Shown: positions 22,691 to 33,459 of the stretch, one piece after another
Layout: each line of letters starts with the position of its first letter
Numbering within the stretch: the stretch's first letter is position 1
Source: Megaustenia siamemsis
Lineage: Eukaryota > Mollusca > Gastropoda > Stylommatophora > Ariophantidae
DNA: 64,000 bases
NCBI GenBank assembly: GCA_032433765.1
Contig: JAVIAB010000059.1
Coordinates: forward strand, 56,964,603 to 57,028,602
Direction: 5' to 3'
Notes under the pieces: generated by a model
Seen by the model: only the letters and a program-made list of their open reading frames with translations
What the model was told of the DNA's origin: nothing
Database searches by the model: none
Program-made: the position numbers and the translations under genes

Positions 22691-23658
22691 CAGTATCTCC
22701 TTTGCCTTGATGATTAATCTCTCTGACAGACAGTTATATGTCAAATGTCCACTCAGTTGTTTCTTTTTTTTTCTGTTTATAATGCAGTATTTATTTTGTC
22801 AAGATAATTCACTATATAGCATAACTTTTAATAGTATATCATGTGTTATTTGTACAAAATATTTCATTTAATGGTTTTCATATATTGTATTTCATTCAGA
22901 ATTTTTTCCAAGGATTCATTGTGTTTGCTATTGTTTCATCAAAAGGTTACTATTTCTTGTTTATTATTTGGGAATTAGGTTTGACCTGAATGACTTCAAT
23001 ATTTAGATTCTTCTTGATCAATCAAATGAGACCATTAATGTCTTGATTACTATAAATCAGGTAGAATGTAATGTTGTTGTGTTTAGTGCAAATTCAGTTG
23101 TGTTTTCAATAGGAAGTTAACATTTTCAGCGTAATTTAACATTCCATATGAGAAGTATGATTTTCTGTAAACTTGGCTGGTTTTGAAATACATAATGGAA
23201 GATAGTGACAAGTACTGAACAGAATATAACATATAGTATATTTATCACTTTCGTGAGATGCGTTGAGCAGAATATAACATATAGTATCTTTAACACTTTA
23301 GTGACATGCACTGAGCACAATATAACATATAGTATAGGATAACATAGATGTTCTTGGATCATCATCATCATTAGTTAACCTTTCCAAACATGAATATCAC
23401 CCTAGGCTGCAAGTCTGAAAGTTTCTTATTGTCTCGCTGTGTTGCCTGCTCTACTCTGTTCAATCTGTAAGAAGTCTTATCCTATTATCTTCAGGTTACT
23501 CTCTCATCTGTTTTTCAGGGACCCTACTTCATTATCGTTCGTTCAAAATTTATATGACTAAAATATGGTAGCTTTTGTTTGTGCTTCTTTTCCCGATTTC
23601 CAAAGTGATTGTACTAATTTATTTGAAAGTGATTGTACTAATTTATTTGCTTACTTAC
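22691..23658. other. Intergenic stretch without a recognised gene
   Basis: No gene recognised. Three degenerate ~57-bp units with AATATAACATATAGTAT occur at about 23212-23340. A short duplication AGTGATTGTACTAATTTATT lies at 23604-23650, next to the transposon end. Confidence 0.6.
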
Positions 23659-23660
23659 TA

Positions 23661-25773
23661 TAGCTTGTTTCATAATTCGTGCCCAACTTTTAAAATCAAT
23701 ATCTTTTAAACCGCTGTTTGTATTTTTTTCAAAATTTGCATGTAAAGTTATAATGATTAGAACCCAACAGGGAATTAATTTCATTAAAAACAAACATTTG
23801 GTTATTATTATTGCTTATTTGATTTATATAAATTTATAACGACCCATTGATGTAGTCAAAACTTAGTGTTTACAGTATTTAAGTTAAAAATAGCGATTAC
23901 AAATATATACACTGTCAAATTTACGATTTTGCACGCTTTAAACGTGGTTTTCTGACACAATTAGAAACTTGTAGTAAACACGAGACATTGTGTGTTCCAT
24001 TTCCGTTAAATCATAGGTGTAGACGTGGAACGCTAACATTTAACATGAGTCTTAAAATGAAATACTGCAGTTTACAAAACATCGCAATAAAAATGTATTA
24101 CTATTTTTGCAAAGAGGCTAAACGAGGAAGATTATTTCATTCTTTAGAAAACCCTGAGAATAGGACAAGACACATTTTGGATTTATCTAAACGGTCATTT
24201 AATCGCTGGATTCAAGCACGTGACCGTCAATGTTCCAAATATACAAAATCACAAGGAAGAGCAAAAATGTTTTTATAATTTCGACAGTGAACTTATTAGA
24301 AGTGAAATTCGCAAAATGTTGGGTATGAATGAAACTGTTACAATAAGAAAATTAAAAGTATCGCTGAAAAAGAACAACAGTATTGAAATATCAAAGTCTA
24401 CATTATGGAGGAATGTGAGAGCTGCAGGCTTTACATTCAGAAAGTATTCCAATGGACGAAACATCATCTGTGAGAAGCCACATATAGTAGTCATGAGAAG
24501 CAAGTACTTACGTGAAGTAAAAGAGGTGCGCAAGCAAGGTTATGATATTGTGTATTTGGATGAAACATGGATCAATGCTCACCACACTAACCAAAGGGAA
24601 TGGCAGTCATCAGATGGAAAGATTAAGAGATTAATACCTAGCAGCAAAGGACAGCGCTTGATAATTGCTCATGCAGGTAGTCGACAACATGGACTAATAC
24701 AGAATGCAGAGCTCATTTTTCTTTCAAAATCCATAGACAATCGGGATTATCACTCTGAGATGAATGGTCACATATTTAGACATTGGATTGAAAGTTCTGT
24801 TCTCCCATCACTAGATCGACCATCTTGCCTAATAATGGACAATGCAGCTTACCACAACATTGTTGCACTTGAAGATAAAGTCCCGACATCATCCAGTACA
24901 AAAGATGCTATTAAGATATGGCTCACAAAGGAGCACATACAATTTAATAACATGTACTTAAAACCTGAATTATTATCTCTAGTAAAGCAAAAACAGAGGA
25001 CAAAGATTTTTCAAATAGATAAGATTATCCAAGAGCACGGTCATATAAGTTTGAGGCTGCCACCTTACCTTGCTCATTTAAATCCAATAGAACTAATCTG
25101 GGCAAAATTAAAAGGACAAGTGGCAGATGAAAATACAACATTCAAAATATGCGATGTAAAGACTCTTGCTAATCTCGCTTTATTAAATATAGACAAAGAT
25201 TATTGGGCTAAATGTGAAGACCACGTCTTAAAACAGGAAGAGGAATATTGGAAAAATGATGGTTTGTGGAATGTTCAACCCCAAACAGTTATTAATCTTT
25301 TAGACTCGTCTGATTCAGAATGAAAGTATATAGCCCCACAATGTTGGCCCCTATATTACCTTAAATTAGTTCAACAAACGGTCCTTTTCAGGACCACACA
25401 ACTATGAAAATTGGACATACAGGTATACCTTGATATTATCGTCCGTCCTCGAACTGAGCAGACAATAATTATCCTGGTGTTTTGTTTTATCCAGTTATTT
25501 CCCCATTACGGCCACGCCTTTACCTAGTGAAAATTAATCGTAGACCAGCAACTACGGTAATTTCTATTCTTTAGGGCTTCACAATTTACAATTTTGACAA
25601 ACATCAAAGAAATATCGCCGCTTTAAGATAACTGCAGCTGCAAGATATTTGTTAAATATACATTTAAAGGGTCTTTTGCATTCTAATAACATTTGGAAAA
25701 TTTCAAAAGTATTTAACAAACGGTTAAAGAGTAATAGCGTTTTGAAGTTGGGCATATGTTTTGAAACGAGCTA
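23661..25773 (+). mobile_element. IS630/Tc1/mariner-type DNA transposon with TIRs
   Basis: A 2113-bp element bounded by imperfect terminal inverted repeats: TAGCTTGTTTCA at 23661 and its counterpart TTGAAACGAGCTA ending at 25773. The similarity runs about 100 bp inward (CGTGCCCAACTT against AAGTTGGGCATA and onward). TA dinucleotides at 23659-23660 and 25774-25775 fit a TA target duplication. One transposase gene lies inside. Short tandem duplications of flanking DNA lie just outside both ends. Confidence 0.85.
24045..25323 (+). pseudogene. DDE transposase, one frameshift
   Basis: Cuts and joins transposon DNA at its terminal repeats; acts in the nucleus. The first frame starts at ATG 24045 (MSLKMKYCSLQNIAIK) and carries an N-terminal region with a helix-turn-helix-like RHILDLSKRSFNRWIQ. 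It runs to a stop at about 24278. The rest lies one base over and is open to 25323. That part has a second DNA-binding segment (TIRKLKVSLKKNNSIEISKS), then the DDE_3 catalytic core: IVYLDETWINAHH (first Asp), CLIMDNAAYHN (second Asp) and LPPYLAHLNPIELIWAKLK (Glu). The break sits at a TTTTT run (24270-24275) and is explained by one extra T, so it could be a real mutation or a sequencing slip. Everything else is intact. Confidence 0.85.
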
Positions 25774-25775
25774 TA

Positions 25776-28700
25776 AGTGTATTTCTTTGCCTACTTACTA
25801 AGTGTATTTCTTTGCTTATTTACTTATTGGTATTTTTTTTTAATTGAAACTTGTTTTAAATATATATTGCTATAGTTAAACATTGTAGGTAATGATAATC
25901 ATCTCTGTGGTATGCCTTCAATGACATTATATTCAGATACATAGATTTATGCACAAAAGCTCCTACCATATTGTGAAATATACATTGTTTGAATGTCAGT
26001 AATCCTGTATGTTCTGACAAAATATCAGTTAAAAATCAAATAAAATACTTATCAGTTTTGCATAAAAAACACAACATAGAATCTCTTATAGCAGAGTTTG
26101 TTTCTCTTAACGTTGTGATTTGTAGCTACTGAGAGGTGCCACTGCCTCGAGTGTTCATGCTACATAAAATGATCCTACATAAGAGTTTTCCAGATCATGC
26201 AGATAGACATTTTTTTATTTCAATTTTATGTCAGTTTTTTTAAGTTTTTGTTTTGTTACCCAGCTGGTCTCCAGGTATACGCTTACTGCCTATGTTTATT
26301 TTCATGCTTTGGTGTAGAGATTGAGTGATTAAATGTCACATGACTCTTGAATTTTGGAAATAATGTTGAATCTACTATATGATTGATTTATTTCTGTGAA
26401 TACAATTATTTGTGTTTAATTATTATTAATAATATATTAAATATATTATTCTGTGGGCTACGGTTTTACATATAAACAGTTGTGGGCATTATATTTGTAC
26501 TCACTGGAAAAATATTGTACTTTGAAAGCCCATTTTGTGCTCATACCCTTGAATCTGTACACCAGTTATCTGAATCTGAGTTTACTTGAAATGGCAGCTG
26601 CCTCGTTTTTTTTATGTAACATTACAATTCACAACATTGTCTGTGTGATTTTTACGCCATAAAAGAAAAATGTGCAATTAGTGTCCAACTTTTGTAAATA
26701 GTAATTATTTAACAGTTATGCGTGTATTGTATGTAGTTTGTCGGTGTATTGAGCTAGGTTTGCCTGTCATAAGGTTGAATTAAAGTTATGTCAGGTGAAT
26801 TGTCCTGATGTGTACGAGCTTATGTATAGGTGGATTTGTGTAGCATTGATGAGTTTTCTTCAAAACAGCTGCCTATAATGATCAAATATTTGAATTTGTT
26901 CAAAGTTTCCATTTTTCAGCTCATTTTATACCGAATCTAAGAATTAATTTTAGCAGAAATTGTTTTTAGGACACTTTTATCACCCTGATAGTTTAAGAAA
27001 TTAAGCTGTAGTTTGGTTAATTCTGAATATATTTTGACAAGTTGTATTCCTTTTTGAAAATGAATGTACTATTACAATGATATAAAATAATTACAAATTT
27101 ATTTATAGACTCTGGATCTTAATAGCAAGTTAGTTTTCAATATACTTCTGATCAATCGATCACTGATTACCAAACCAAATAATGTTTTCAGTCCTTATTA
27201 CATGTTTTGAAATTATTCTTTTTCATTAATACAGAAGTATGTTCTTTTTCATTGTTACAGAGGTATGTTCTTTTTCATTATTAGAGGCATGTTTTTTTTT
27301 CAGCAATATTCCAAATGTTACTAATTTCTCTTGATGTTTATTAACTCATTCACTTATGTTAATCATCGTTTGATATTACAAATTATTAACATCATCAAAT
27401 TTTTGTAATTATTTTCCTTGTAAAATAAACAAGTAGGAAATTCAGAAAAGGTAAATAAACTTATTGAATGACCTATACATTTTGAACCTTTGGGAAATTT
27501 CTCTAGAAATATATTCCACTTGCCCTATCCTTCCATTTGAATGTGAAACACCCTTACATACGACCTGGGTCATCTCCTCCTTCCATCACAGGAATCATCA
27601 CTACTATGTTCTACTGCTAACTTTAATTCCCTTGTGAGCAAACATAGCCTGCGACACACAGTACTCCCACATCTCACAGTAAAAGTGGTAATGCTCTGTG
27701 ATTAAAGAGCAAAGAGTACTCTCCTATGTCCCATGGTGTATAGAGAATATGGTGTTAGTGACCGGGAGTATATTTTGGGCTTTTTTTTTAAAACCATCAG
27801 CACACATTTAGGCATTGTGTCATCATTATGCCAGAATGCACTGATTAACTGAAATTGAATTTGTTTGCATTTAAGACCTTAACAACAAACAGAATATAAT
27901 TATATCTACTATCAAAGACTGCTTTGTGGTTAGCATACTGGCTTGACCATCAAATAGTAGTGGTTCAGATCTAGATTAAAACTTTCCATGAAGTTGAAAA
28001 TCAAAAAGGTACCTGGGCTTGCTGAGCTAGAAATGGTATTAACAGCAAAGATCACTCTAAAATGCTGTAACCTGGTATTAGAACTGTATTTCTTCAATTT
28101 CAAATAACATTATATATTACAAGACCATCTTTACCATTCTCTGTTACAAGAAAATGCATGTTAATGTGAACAAAGGGAGAGTTTTGTAATTGGGGGGTTT
28201 ATAGCTCTCACAGATAATAAAGCCTTTTAAAAGCTAAGATAATAAAGTCTTTTAAAAGTTCAGTGCATTATAGGCCATAGCTGGAAAGATTGTAATTTAG
28301 TAGGATTGTATGGTTTTTTTTTGTCTAATGATTGGATATATTTTGCTACAATTATTTGAGCTTGATTTTGTCATATTAATCATTGTTTTACTCCTAAGTT
28401 TTACTTATTCTAAACTAGTAAGTGTATAGATATAGCTTGGGCTTTGATTTAAAGTTTCTTAGATTTGTGACTTTTTTCTGCTTATATGTTCACTTCAAGT
28501 GTTTACACGTTAAACCTTTTTTTTTTTAATGGGTGTGCATTTCTGCCATTTAATTTATATTTATGAGTATGACTGAGGCGCTAGTAAAATTATTTCTCAG
28601 TGTTTATTGCAAAAGTGCCCAGTATGTGAGTAACAAAAAATATATAATGGTCATTACCATTTCAAATTCTATGCAAATATAACCAACCTAGTTCTTATAA

Positions 28701-29100
28701 CTGGTTTGTTTAAGTGTGAACCATGAACTAGGCTTACTAATTAATATGAATAAAAATGATATAAATACTTGATAGAGAGCATTGTGCTTATCGCAGGTGA
28801 AGAGCAGACCTAGAAAAATGATCAGTTCTGATCACACTAGGATAAATATCATGTTATAAATACTGACAAGTCTGTGTCACTTGACTAGAAGTCAGAATGG
28901 TTTATTTTTCTGCCTGTGTTGTATGTGGGGGTGAGAGTAGGTTTGAAATTGTCCTGAGAATGGAGATTAGGGTAATTCCAACAGCCTAAAAGTAATTGTT
29001 CAAACTGCTGTAATCCTGGGTATAGTAAATTTGTGCACTGGTAATAGCAAGTTATACTAAACAAGACCAACATTGTAACTTGTGTATCTTGATCTTGATC
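25776..29100. other. Long AT-rich intergenic stretch, no gene recognised
   Basis: No coding exon, RNA gene or complete mobile element could be supported. Short direct repeats occur at 25770-25830 (AAGTGTATTTCTTTGC twice) and 27230-27300 (ATGTTCTTTTTCATT three times). A 70-codon ORF at 26453-26662 has no start context, splice sites or motifs. Confidence 0.55.
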
Positions 29101-29111
29101 CTTCCAGCACA

Positions 29112-29284
29112 ACTAGATGTCACATAGGGCTTGTAGAGTTTTATTTTTTTTTTTATCTCTATTCTGGGCAAGATGTTCAATCTTATAAAATGAGTCCAGG
29201 CTGGCCAACTTTGCTCCTCTTACCAGAGTTCTTTTCAGCATCTCTCTAGGTCTTCCTCTTTTTCTGTATCCTAATGTTTGCCTT
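29112..29284 (-). mobile_element. LINE F C-terminal fragment
   Basis: Minus-strand fragment encoding RKRGRPREMLKRTLVRGAKL and KIEHLAQNRDK, matching the C-terminus of LINE F at 17040-17160. A SINE1 fragment is inserted at its left-hand coding end. Confidence 0.7.
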
Positions 29285-29391
29285 GATCTCTGCAGTGATC
29301 TCTGCAATATGTGCCATTTTGGCACGCAAGGTTTCTGTTTTTAAGATTGTGGTTCTCCCTATGTGCCATCTCCGGCTCGAAAGGACAATAG
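29285..29391 (+). mobile_element. Truncated SINE1 inserted in a LINE F fragment
   Basis: A 107-bp 3' piece of SINE1 (GATCTCTGCAGTGATCTCTG to GGCTCGAAAGGACAATAG) with exact 12-bp duplications AATGTTTGCCTT at 29273-29284 and 29392-29403. The duplication proves retroposition of an already short or truncated copy. Confidence 0.88.
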
Positions 29392-29533
29392 AATGTTTGC
29401 CTTAGAAGAACCTATTCTTCAATTATTGTGTTGTCTCATCTCAACACATACCTGAAACAAATAAATCTTCTCTTCCTAATTGTTGATGAGATCATTGGTT
29501 GCATGGCCATTTCTCTTACCTTTATATTAGTCT

Positions 29534-29787
29534 TGGGAGCCATGATAGCTCAGTGATAAGTGAACTGGACTACAAAGGACAAGATGTCAGGTTCAATCCT
29601 GATCGACAGCTTCTGGGTTCACCCAGCCTCAAGTGGGTACCAGATTTTTTTCTGGGAAAGTAAAGCAACACATGCATAATACCAATCACATTACCTTAAA
29701 AATCATGTGCCGAAGGTCTGTAAAAATTATGGTCATTAACACAATATTCCTGATACACCACTTGGCGTGACAGGGTTATTTACTTTT
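29534..29787 (+). mobile_element. SINE3, tRNA-derived
   Basis: The head has CATGATAGCTCAGTGATAAG (A-box region) and GTCAGGTTCAATCCTGATCG (B-box region). The body has TTCTGGGTTCACCCAGCCTC, CTGGGAAAGTAAAGC, CACATTACC and ATGTGCCGAAGG. The same order is found at 51590. The head is the unit amplified in the 102-bp array at 11640-12250 (on the other strand). Confidence 0.8.
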
Positions 29788-29924
29788 TTCTTTACTATAT
29801 TAATCTTGAATTCATTCCATTGTACACAGTGAGTATTCTTCTTAGGCATTTAACTTCAAAAGTGTTTAGTTTTTTTCTCAAATCTCTTTTGTTGTTTTGA
29901 CCTTTGTTTAATGTTGTTGTTGCA

Positions 29925-30238
29925 TTCGCCAGCTTTCAACTCTGACGAAGTCCCTAGAGACTAGGAACTGAGTTTTGCATGTTAATCCATTTTTTCCTGG
30001 CAGCCATGTGCACAGGGGTCCCTCGCCGCACAGGCAGATAACTCCGACTTTGGAGGTGTTCATATTTTTCCGTCGATGAGTAACTGACGTTTCAAGCCTG
30101 GCCTCGCTGCTGAGACCAGGGGTGGTTGTCACAGAGAAAAATCATAAATAAAAATGCCAACTGGTGTAGCCGAGATTTTAACCCACAACCTCTCTGTCCT
30201 GAGGCCGGCGTCCTGCCTCGAGACAAACCAGTCCCCCA
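29925..30238 (-). mobile_element. SINE2, tRNA-derived
   Basis: Minus-strand copy of the SINE2 unit also at 32020 (+) and 53338 (-). On the minus strand the head reads GTCTCGAGGCAGGACGCCGG then GAGGTTGTGGGTTAAAATCT (B-box region). The body has GAAACGTCAGTTACTC, CTGTGCGGCGAGGGACCCCT and GACTTCGTCAGAGTTGAAAG. It borders the 770-bp repeat that begins at 30249. Confidence 0.8.
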
Positions 30239-30248
30239 TGGACTTGGA

Positions 30249-31018
30249 ATATGAGGAAACTGCAACAAGGAACACTTTTCATGCATAGCCTGCAATGGTT
30301 CCTGCCGCCTATCCACCATATACCAGAAGTTCACGTCTTCCCGAAAGTGATGATCGTCATATTTCTTTAAAAATGTATAGCGCTTGATGATGTTAGGCCA
30401 TCGTTGTTGACTCCAATTTTGAACATATAAACACACAGTTAGTCATCAGATTATCCCCGTCGCACATCAAACAACAGACCGTAAAATTAGCGTAACGCCG
30501 GTCTAGGGATTTACGATGAGCCATTACGATGACGTAGCACACATAACAATGTCGGACACACTGCATAACGCACCCTTTAGAATCCTGATTACTCTAGTGA
30601 ATGTAGCCTATGACGAACAGAACACAGTGCAAATTCCCTAAAGAGATAAAACTGCGGCTGACGAAGCATTTCACATTAATAAGTAACATGGAAATAACTT
30701 GCATCAAGCAAATCCAACAACGGTCATGAACAGCACCAATGTGACGTAAAGCGCAGAACAAGCCTAGACAATGGAAGGTTGCATTTACAACACTTGATTT
30801 GTCGAAAATGGAATATTGCTGGCGTACGACATTGTTTTATCAGCACAGATGTAATAAGTAGATCATTATCTTGGCTTTAACACATAGGAGTGCGATGGAG
30901 AACCGAAATTAATCAGACATCGAATGCACTTTTTGCAGCGATCAAGAGAACGTGAACTAGATCCGCTGTCTTAGAAACGGAAATCCTTTGTTTAATGACA
31001 GCTAAAATAACAGGCTGA
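30249..31018 (-). repeat. Dispersed ~770-bp repeat of unknown type, copy 1
   Basis: Closely matches 39676-40455 in the same orientation. On the minus strand both copies keep a reading frame containing NWSQQRWPNIIKR, FLKKYDDHHF, EDVN, YMVDR and EKCSLLQFPH. Upstream of this both have a shared noncoding-looking 500 bp with Alu-independent, moderately GC-rich sequence (GATTATCCCCGTCGCACATC, GCCGGTCTAG). I do not recognise a family. It could be an unclassified mobile element or a duplicated gene 5' region. Confidence 0.6.
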
Positions 31019-31575
31019 ACTAAAATAATGTTTACATAAAGAAAACTAAGGCTCCTTGACACATTGCTGCTGTTGGCATTTGTCCAGATGGTTACTGCTC
31101 TGCCTCGTTCGCTTTTAAGAAGACATGATATGGGTGTAATAGTTTACAGCAAGCTGCTGTTTTGCCCTTTTCACCTGATGCTTTCAACTTCAGCATGGCA
31201 GTTTTTGGAACTTAGTTTGCCTTCCCCCTTATCTGACCAGTTTCCAGAACCACCATCCATAAGATGAGGGAATTAAAAGATGTCAATGACCGTAACATCA
31301 ACAACTAACTATGGTTCATTGACCATGACATCAGCGGTCAGTTATGAGTCACTGAATACTATATTCTTATTCTATGAAGCACACTATGATGTACCACACC
31401 TAGAGGCCTCAACATATTTATATTTTAACTTGTTTTATACGAGAACTGTTGACTGAACGAAGAAAAAAACTCATCTTCAAATAAGATAGCCATAGGTTTG
31501 AATCAAAAAAGTGTTTCTATCGGGTTGAAATAAAAACTCAAACACCTTATAATTTACCTTCTCTAGTAATAGTTT
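31019..31575. other. Intergenic stretch without a recognised gene
   Basis: Nothing recognised except two imperfect copies of a TGACATCA-containing segment near 31285-31345. Confidence 0.5.
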
Positions 31576-31842
31576 CTCCCGTGTGTTACCAGGGCCTCAT
31601 TATGTTAGAAGTAAAGAATAGTGACACTGTGACCTTCCAGGCATGTCATAAGAGGCAACTAAGGATGTTGATCGATGGCTTGACAAGCTGTCATTGTAAA
31701 AAGTATTGTTGTGGAAACAGTGTCATATATTTTAGAGCAGTGATCTCTGCAATATGTGCCACTTTGGCACGCAGGGTTTCTGTTTTTGAGATTGTGTTTC
31801 TGCCCTATGTGCCGTCTTCGGCTCGAAAGGACAAAAGATAGA
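31576..31842 (+). mobile_element. SINE1 copy, full length
   Basis: A 267-bp copy starting CTCCCGTGTGTTACCAGGGC and ending GGCTCGAAAGGACAAAAG plus a short GATA tail. Exact 12-bp duplications TAGTAATAGTTT lie at 31564-31575 and 31843-31854. The target is a small 20-bp tandem repeat that continues to the right. Confidence 0.9.
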
Positions 31843-31945
31843 TAGTAATAGTTTACCCTCACTAACAATAGTTTACCCTCTCTAACAATAGTTTACCTTC
31901 TCTAGTAATAGTTTACCCTCTCTAGCAATAGTTTATCCTATTGCA
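31843..31945. repeat. 20-bp tandem repeat at a SINE1 target
   Basis: About five units of AATAGTTTACCCTCTCTAGT (variants AACA, CTTC). One unit lies on the left of the SINE1 insertion (31553-31575), so the SINE entered the array or the target copy was amplified afterwards. Confidence 0.8.
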
Positions 31946-32019
31946 TTTTCATCGACTTAGACATGCATTCATGAGGCAAGTACTATGCCTGTGGACATAG
32001 ACATAGATGATCTGTCTCA

Positions 32020-32335
32020 CCATGAGGGACTGATTGGTCTCTAGGCAAGATGCCAGCCTCAAGACAGAGAGGTTGTGAGTTCAAATCCTGGCAACACCAG
32101 TTGGGATTTTTATTTATGATTTCTCTCTGTGGCAACCATCCCTGGTCTCAGCAGCGAGGCCCGGCTTGAAACGTCAATTACTCCACGAAAAAATTAATAC
32201 CTTCGAAGCCAAGGTTATCTGCCTGTGCGGCGAGGGACCCCTGTGCACACCGCAGCCAAGGAAAAATGGATTAACACGCAAAATTCAGTTACTAGTCTGT
32301 AGGGACTTCATCAGAGGAAAAACCTGCGAACGAAA
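32020..32335 (+). mobile_element. SINE2, tRNA-derived
   Basis: Plus-strand copy with the clearest head: GATTGGTCTCTAGGCAAGAT (A-box-like) and GAGGTTGTGAGTTCAAATCC (B box). The body has CAGCGAGGCCCGGCTTGAAA, CTGTGCGGCGAGGGACCCCT and GTAGGGACTTCATCAGAGG. It runs into a LINE B fragment. Confidence 0.82.
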
Positions 32336-32337
32336 GA

Positions 32338-32540
32338 AAAAAAAATGTCTCACCATAACTATCTCTAGATGTTTATTTATTTCTGTTGTTGACTGCCTAC
32401 GAAGCCATTTTCCTAAACTGTCTTGCATTTTTTCCATTGTTCTGAATTCTCTTTCTTTCCCCCCCCCCCTTTTTTCCCTCAATTTTGTCAATTGTCATAA
32501 CATATTCCACGTGCTCTCTTCTCATAAAATGTTTATAAAG
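32338..32540 (-). mobile_element. LINE B 3' fragment, degraded
   Basis: On the minus strand KMQDSLGKWLRRQSTTEINK corresponds to DNLREWLGRRSTTEMMNN of LINE B at 7.7 kb. A 10-base C run at 32460 sits in the basic C-terminal region. Confidence 0.6.
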
Positions 32541-32689
32541 CACTTTGTAAAAGAAGTGAAATGAGACCGTTGTCAGCCAGCTATGGTTTGCTGAGTATTT
32601 GCTCATGGGCAGTGTCTGTGTCCTACATACAGAACTGAATTAATGTGTGAGAATGAGCAAAGAGGAACCATCCTCCAAATTAAACTCAC

Positions 32690-32795
32690 AATTGAGTTAT
32701 TGAGTTATTGAGTTATTTGCGGGTCATCATCATTGCACTCCAAACATGTCCATAGGTGCTCAGATCCCCTCCTCATCAATTCCCTCAAACTCACA
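32690..32795 (-). mobile_element. LINE H 3'-end fragment with expanded tail
   Basis: Minus-strand fragment of the LINE H end (GGTGCTCAGATCCCCTCCTC, GCGGGTCATCATC). Its tail is three copies of TTGAGTTA, showing that the LINE H tail is an (AACTCAAT)-type simple repeat. Confidence 0.75.
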
Positions 32796-33249
32796 ATTTT
32801 GGCGTACAAACAAAATAAAACATATGACTATAATATTAAAATGAAATAAATTCTCAAGGGAGATACATAGCTTTGGTTCTCGCCCCCTTTGGTGACTTCG
32901 GTCATTGTCTATTGATGATGTTGCAGCATTTCTTGTATGTTGTCTGCCCATCTTACTATGGGTAAATAATAAATTCATTAATGAATGTTCCTGTTTATTG
33001 CAAAATAACATTTGGTTCAGGTAGCCGTTACCAACTTGTCCAGCTTAAAACCCAGAACAGCCAACATAAAACTAAGTTCTGCAAATGCCTTTATTTCTCT
33101 CCATTCCCTTTAATTGCAAATACCTCAAACTACTTTGAACAACAAGATATTAAACCCAGCTCTGAATACATTTCTTTCAAATATTGGTGATGAAATAAAC
33201 AGCCCTCTCTGTCAACCTTTGTTTTGTTCTCATCCCCCACACAAGCTAT

Positions 33250-33451
33250 CTATCTATTGACCTTTCGAGCCGTAACCGGCCCATAGGGCGTAGACCAAGA
33301 TACACCTTCTCCTATATGAATTTTTGTTCTAGCAGTTTTCTTTTAAAGATATTTTATCAAATCTCGCCATCTGTCTCTGTTCTGTGCAAGCAGTTCTATC
33401 TCATTGAGGGAGCCGATTCCTGCTGCTCTTGCCTCTCTCATCAATGTTCTT
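33250..33451 (-). mobile_element. LINE F 3' fragment
   Basis: A 200-bp minus-strand copy of the LINE F end: TCTATCTATTGACCTTTCGAG, GCCCATAGGGCG and the AQNRDRWRDLIKYL coding end. Duplications CAAGCTAT at 33242-33249 and 33452-33459 flank it. Confidence 0.85.
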
Positions 33452-33459
33452 CAAGCTAT

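Noticed and set aside
26453..26662. 70-codon ORF as a gene
   Set aside because: No splice signals, conserved motif or promoter; length expected by chance in this much sequence.
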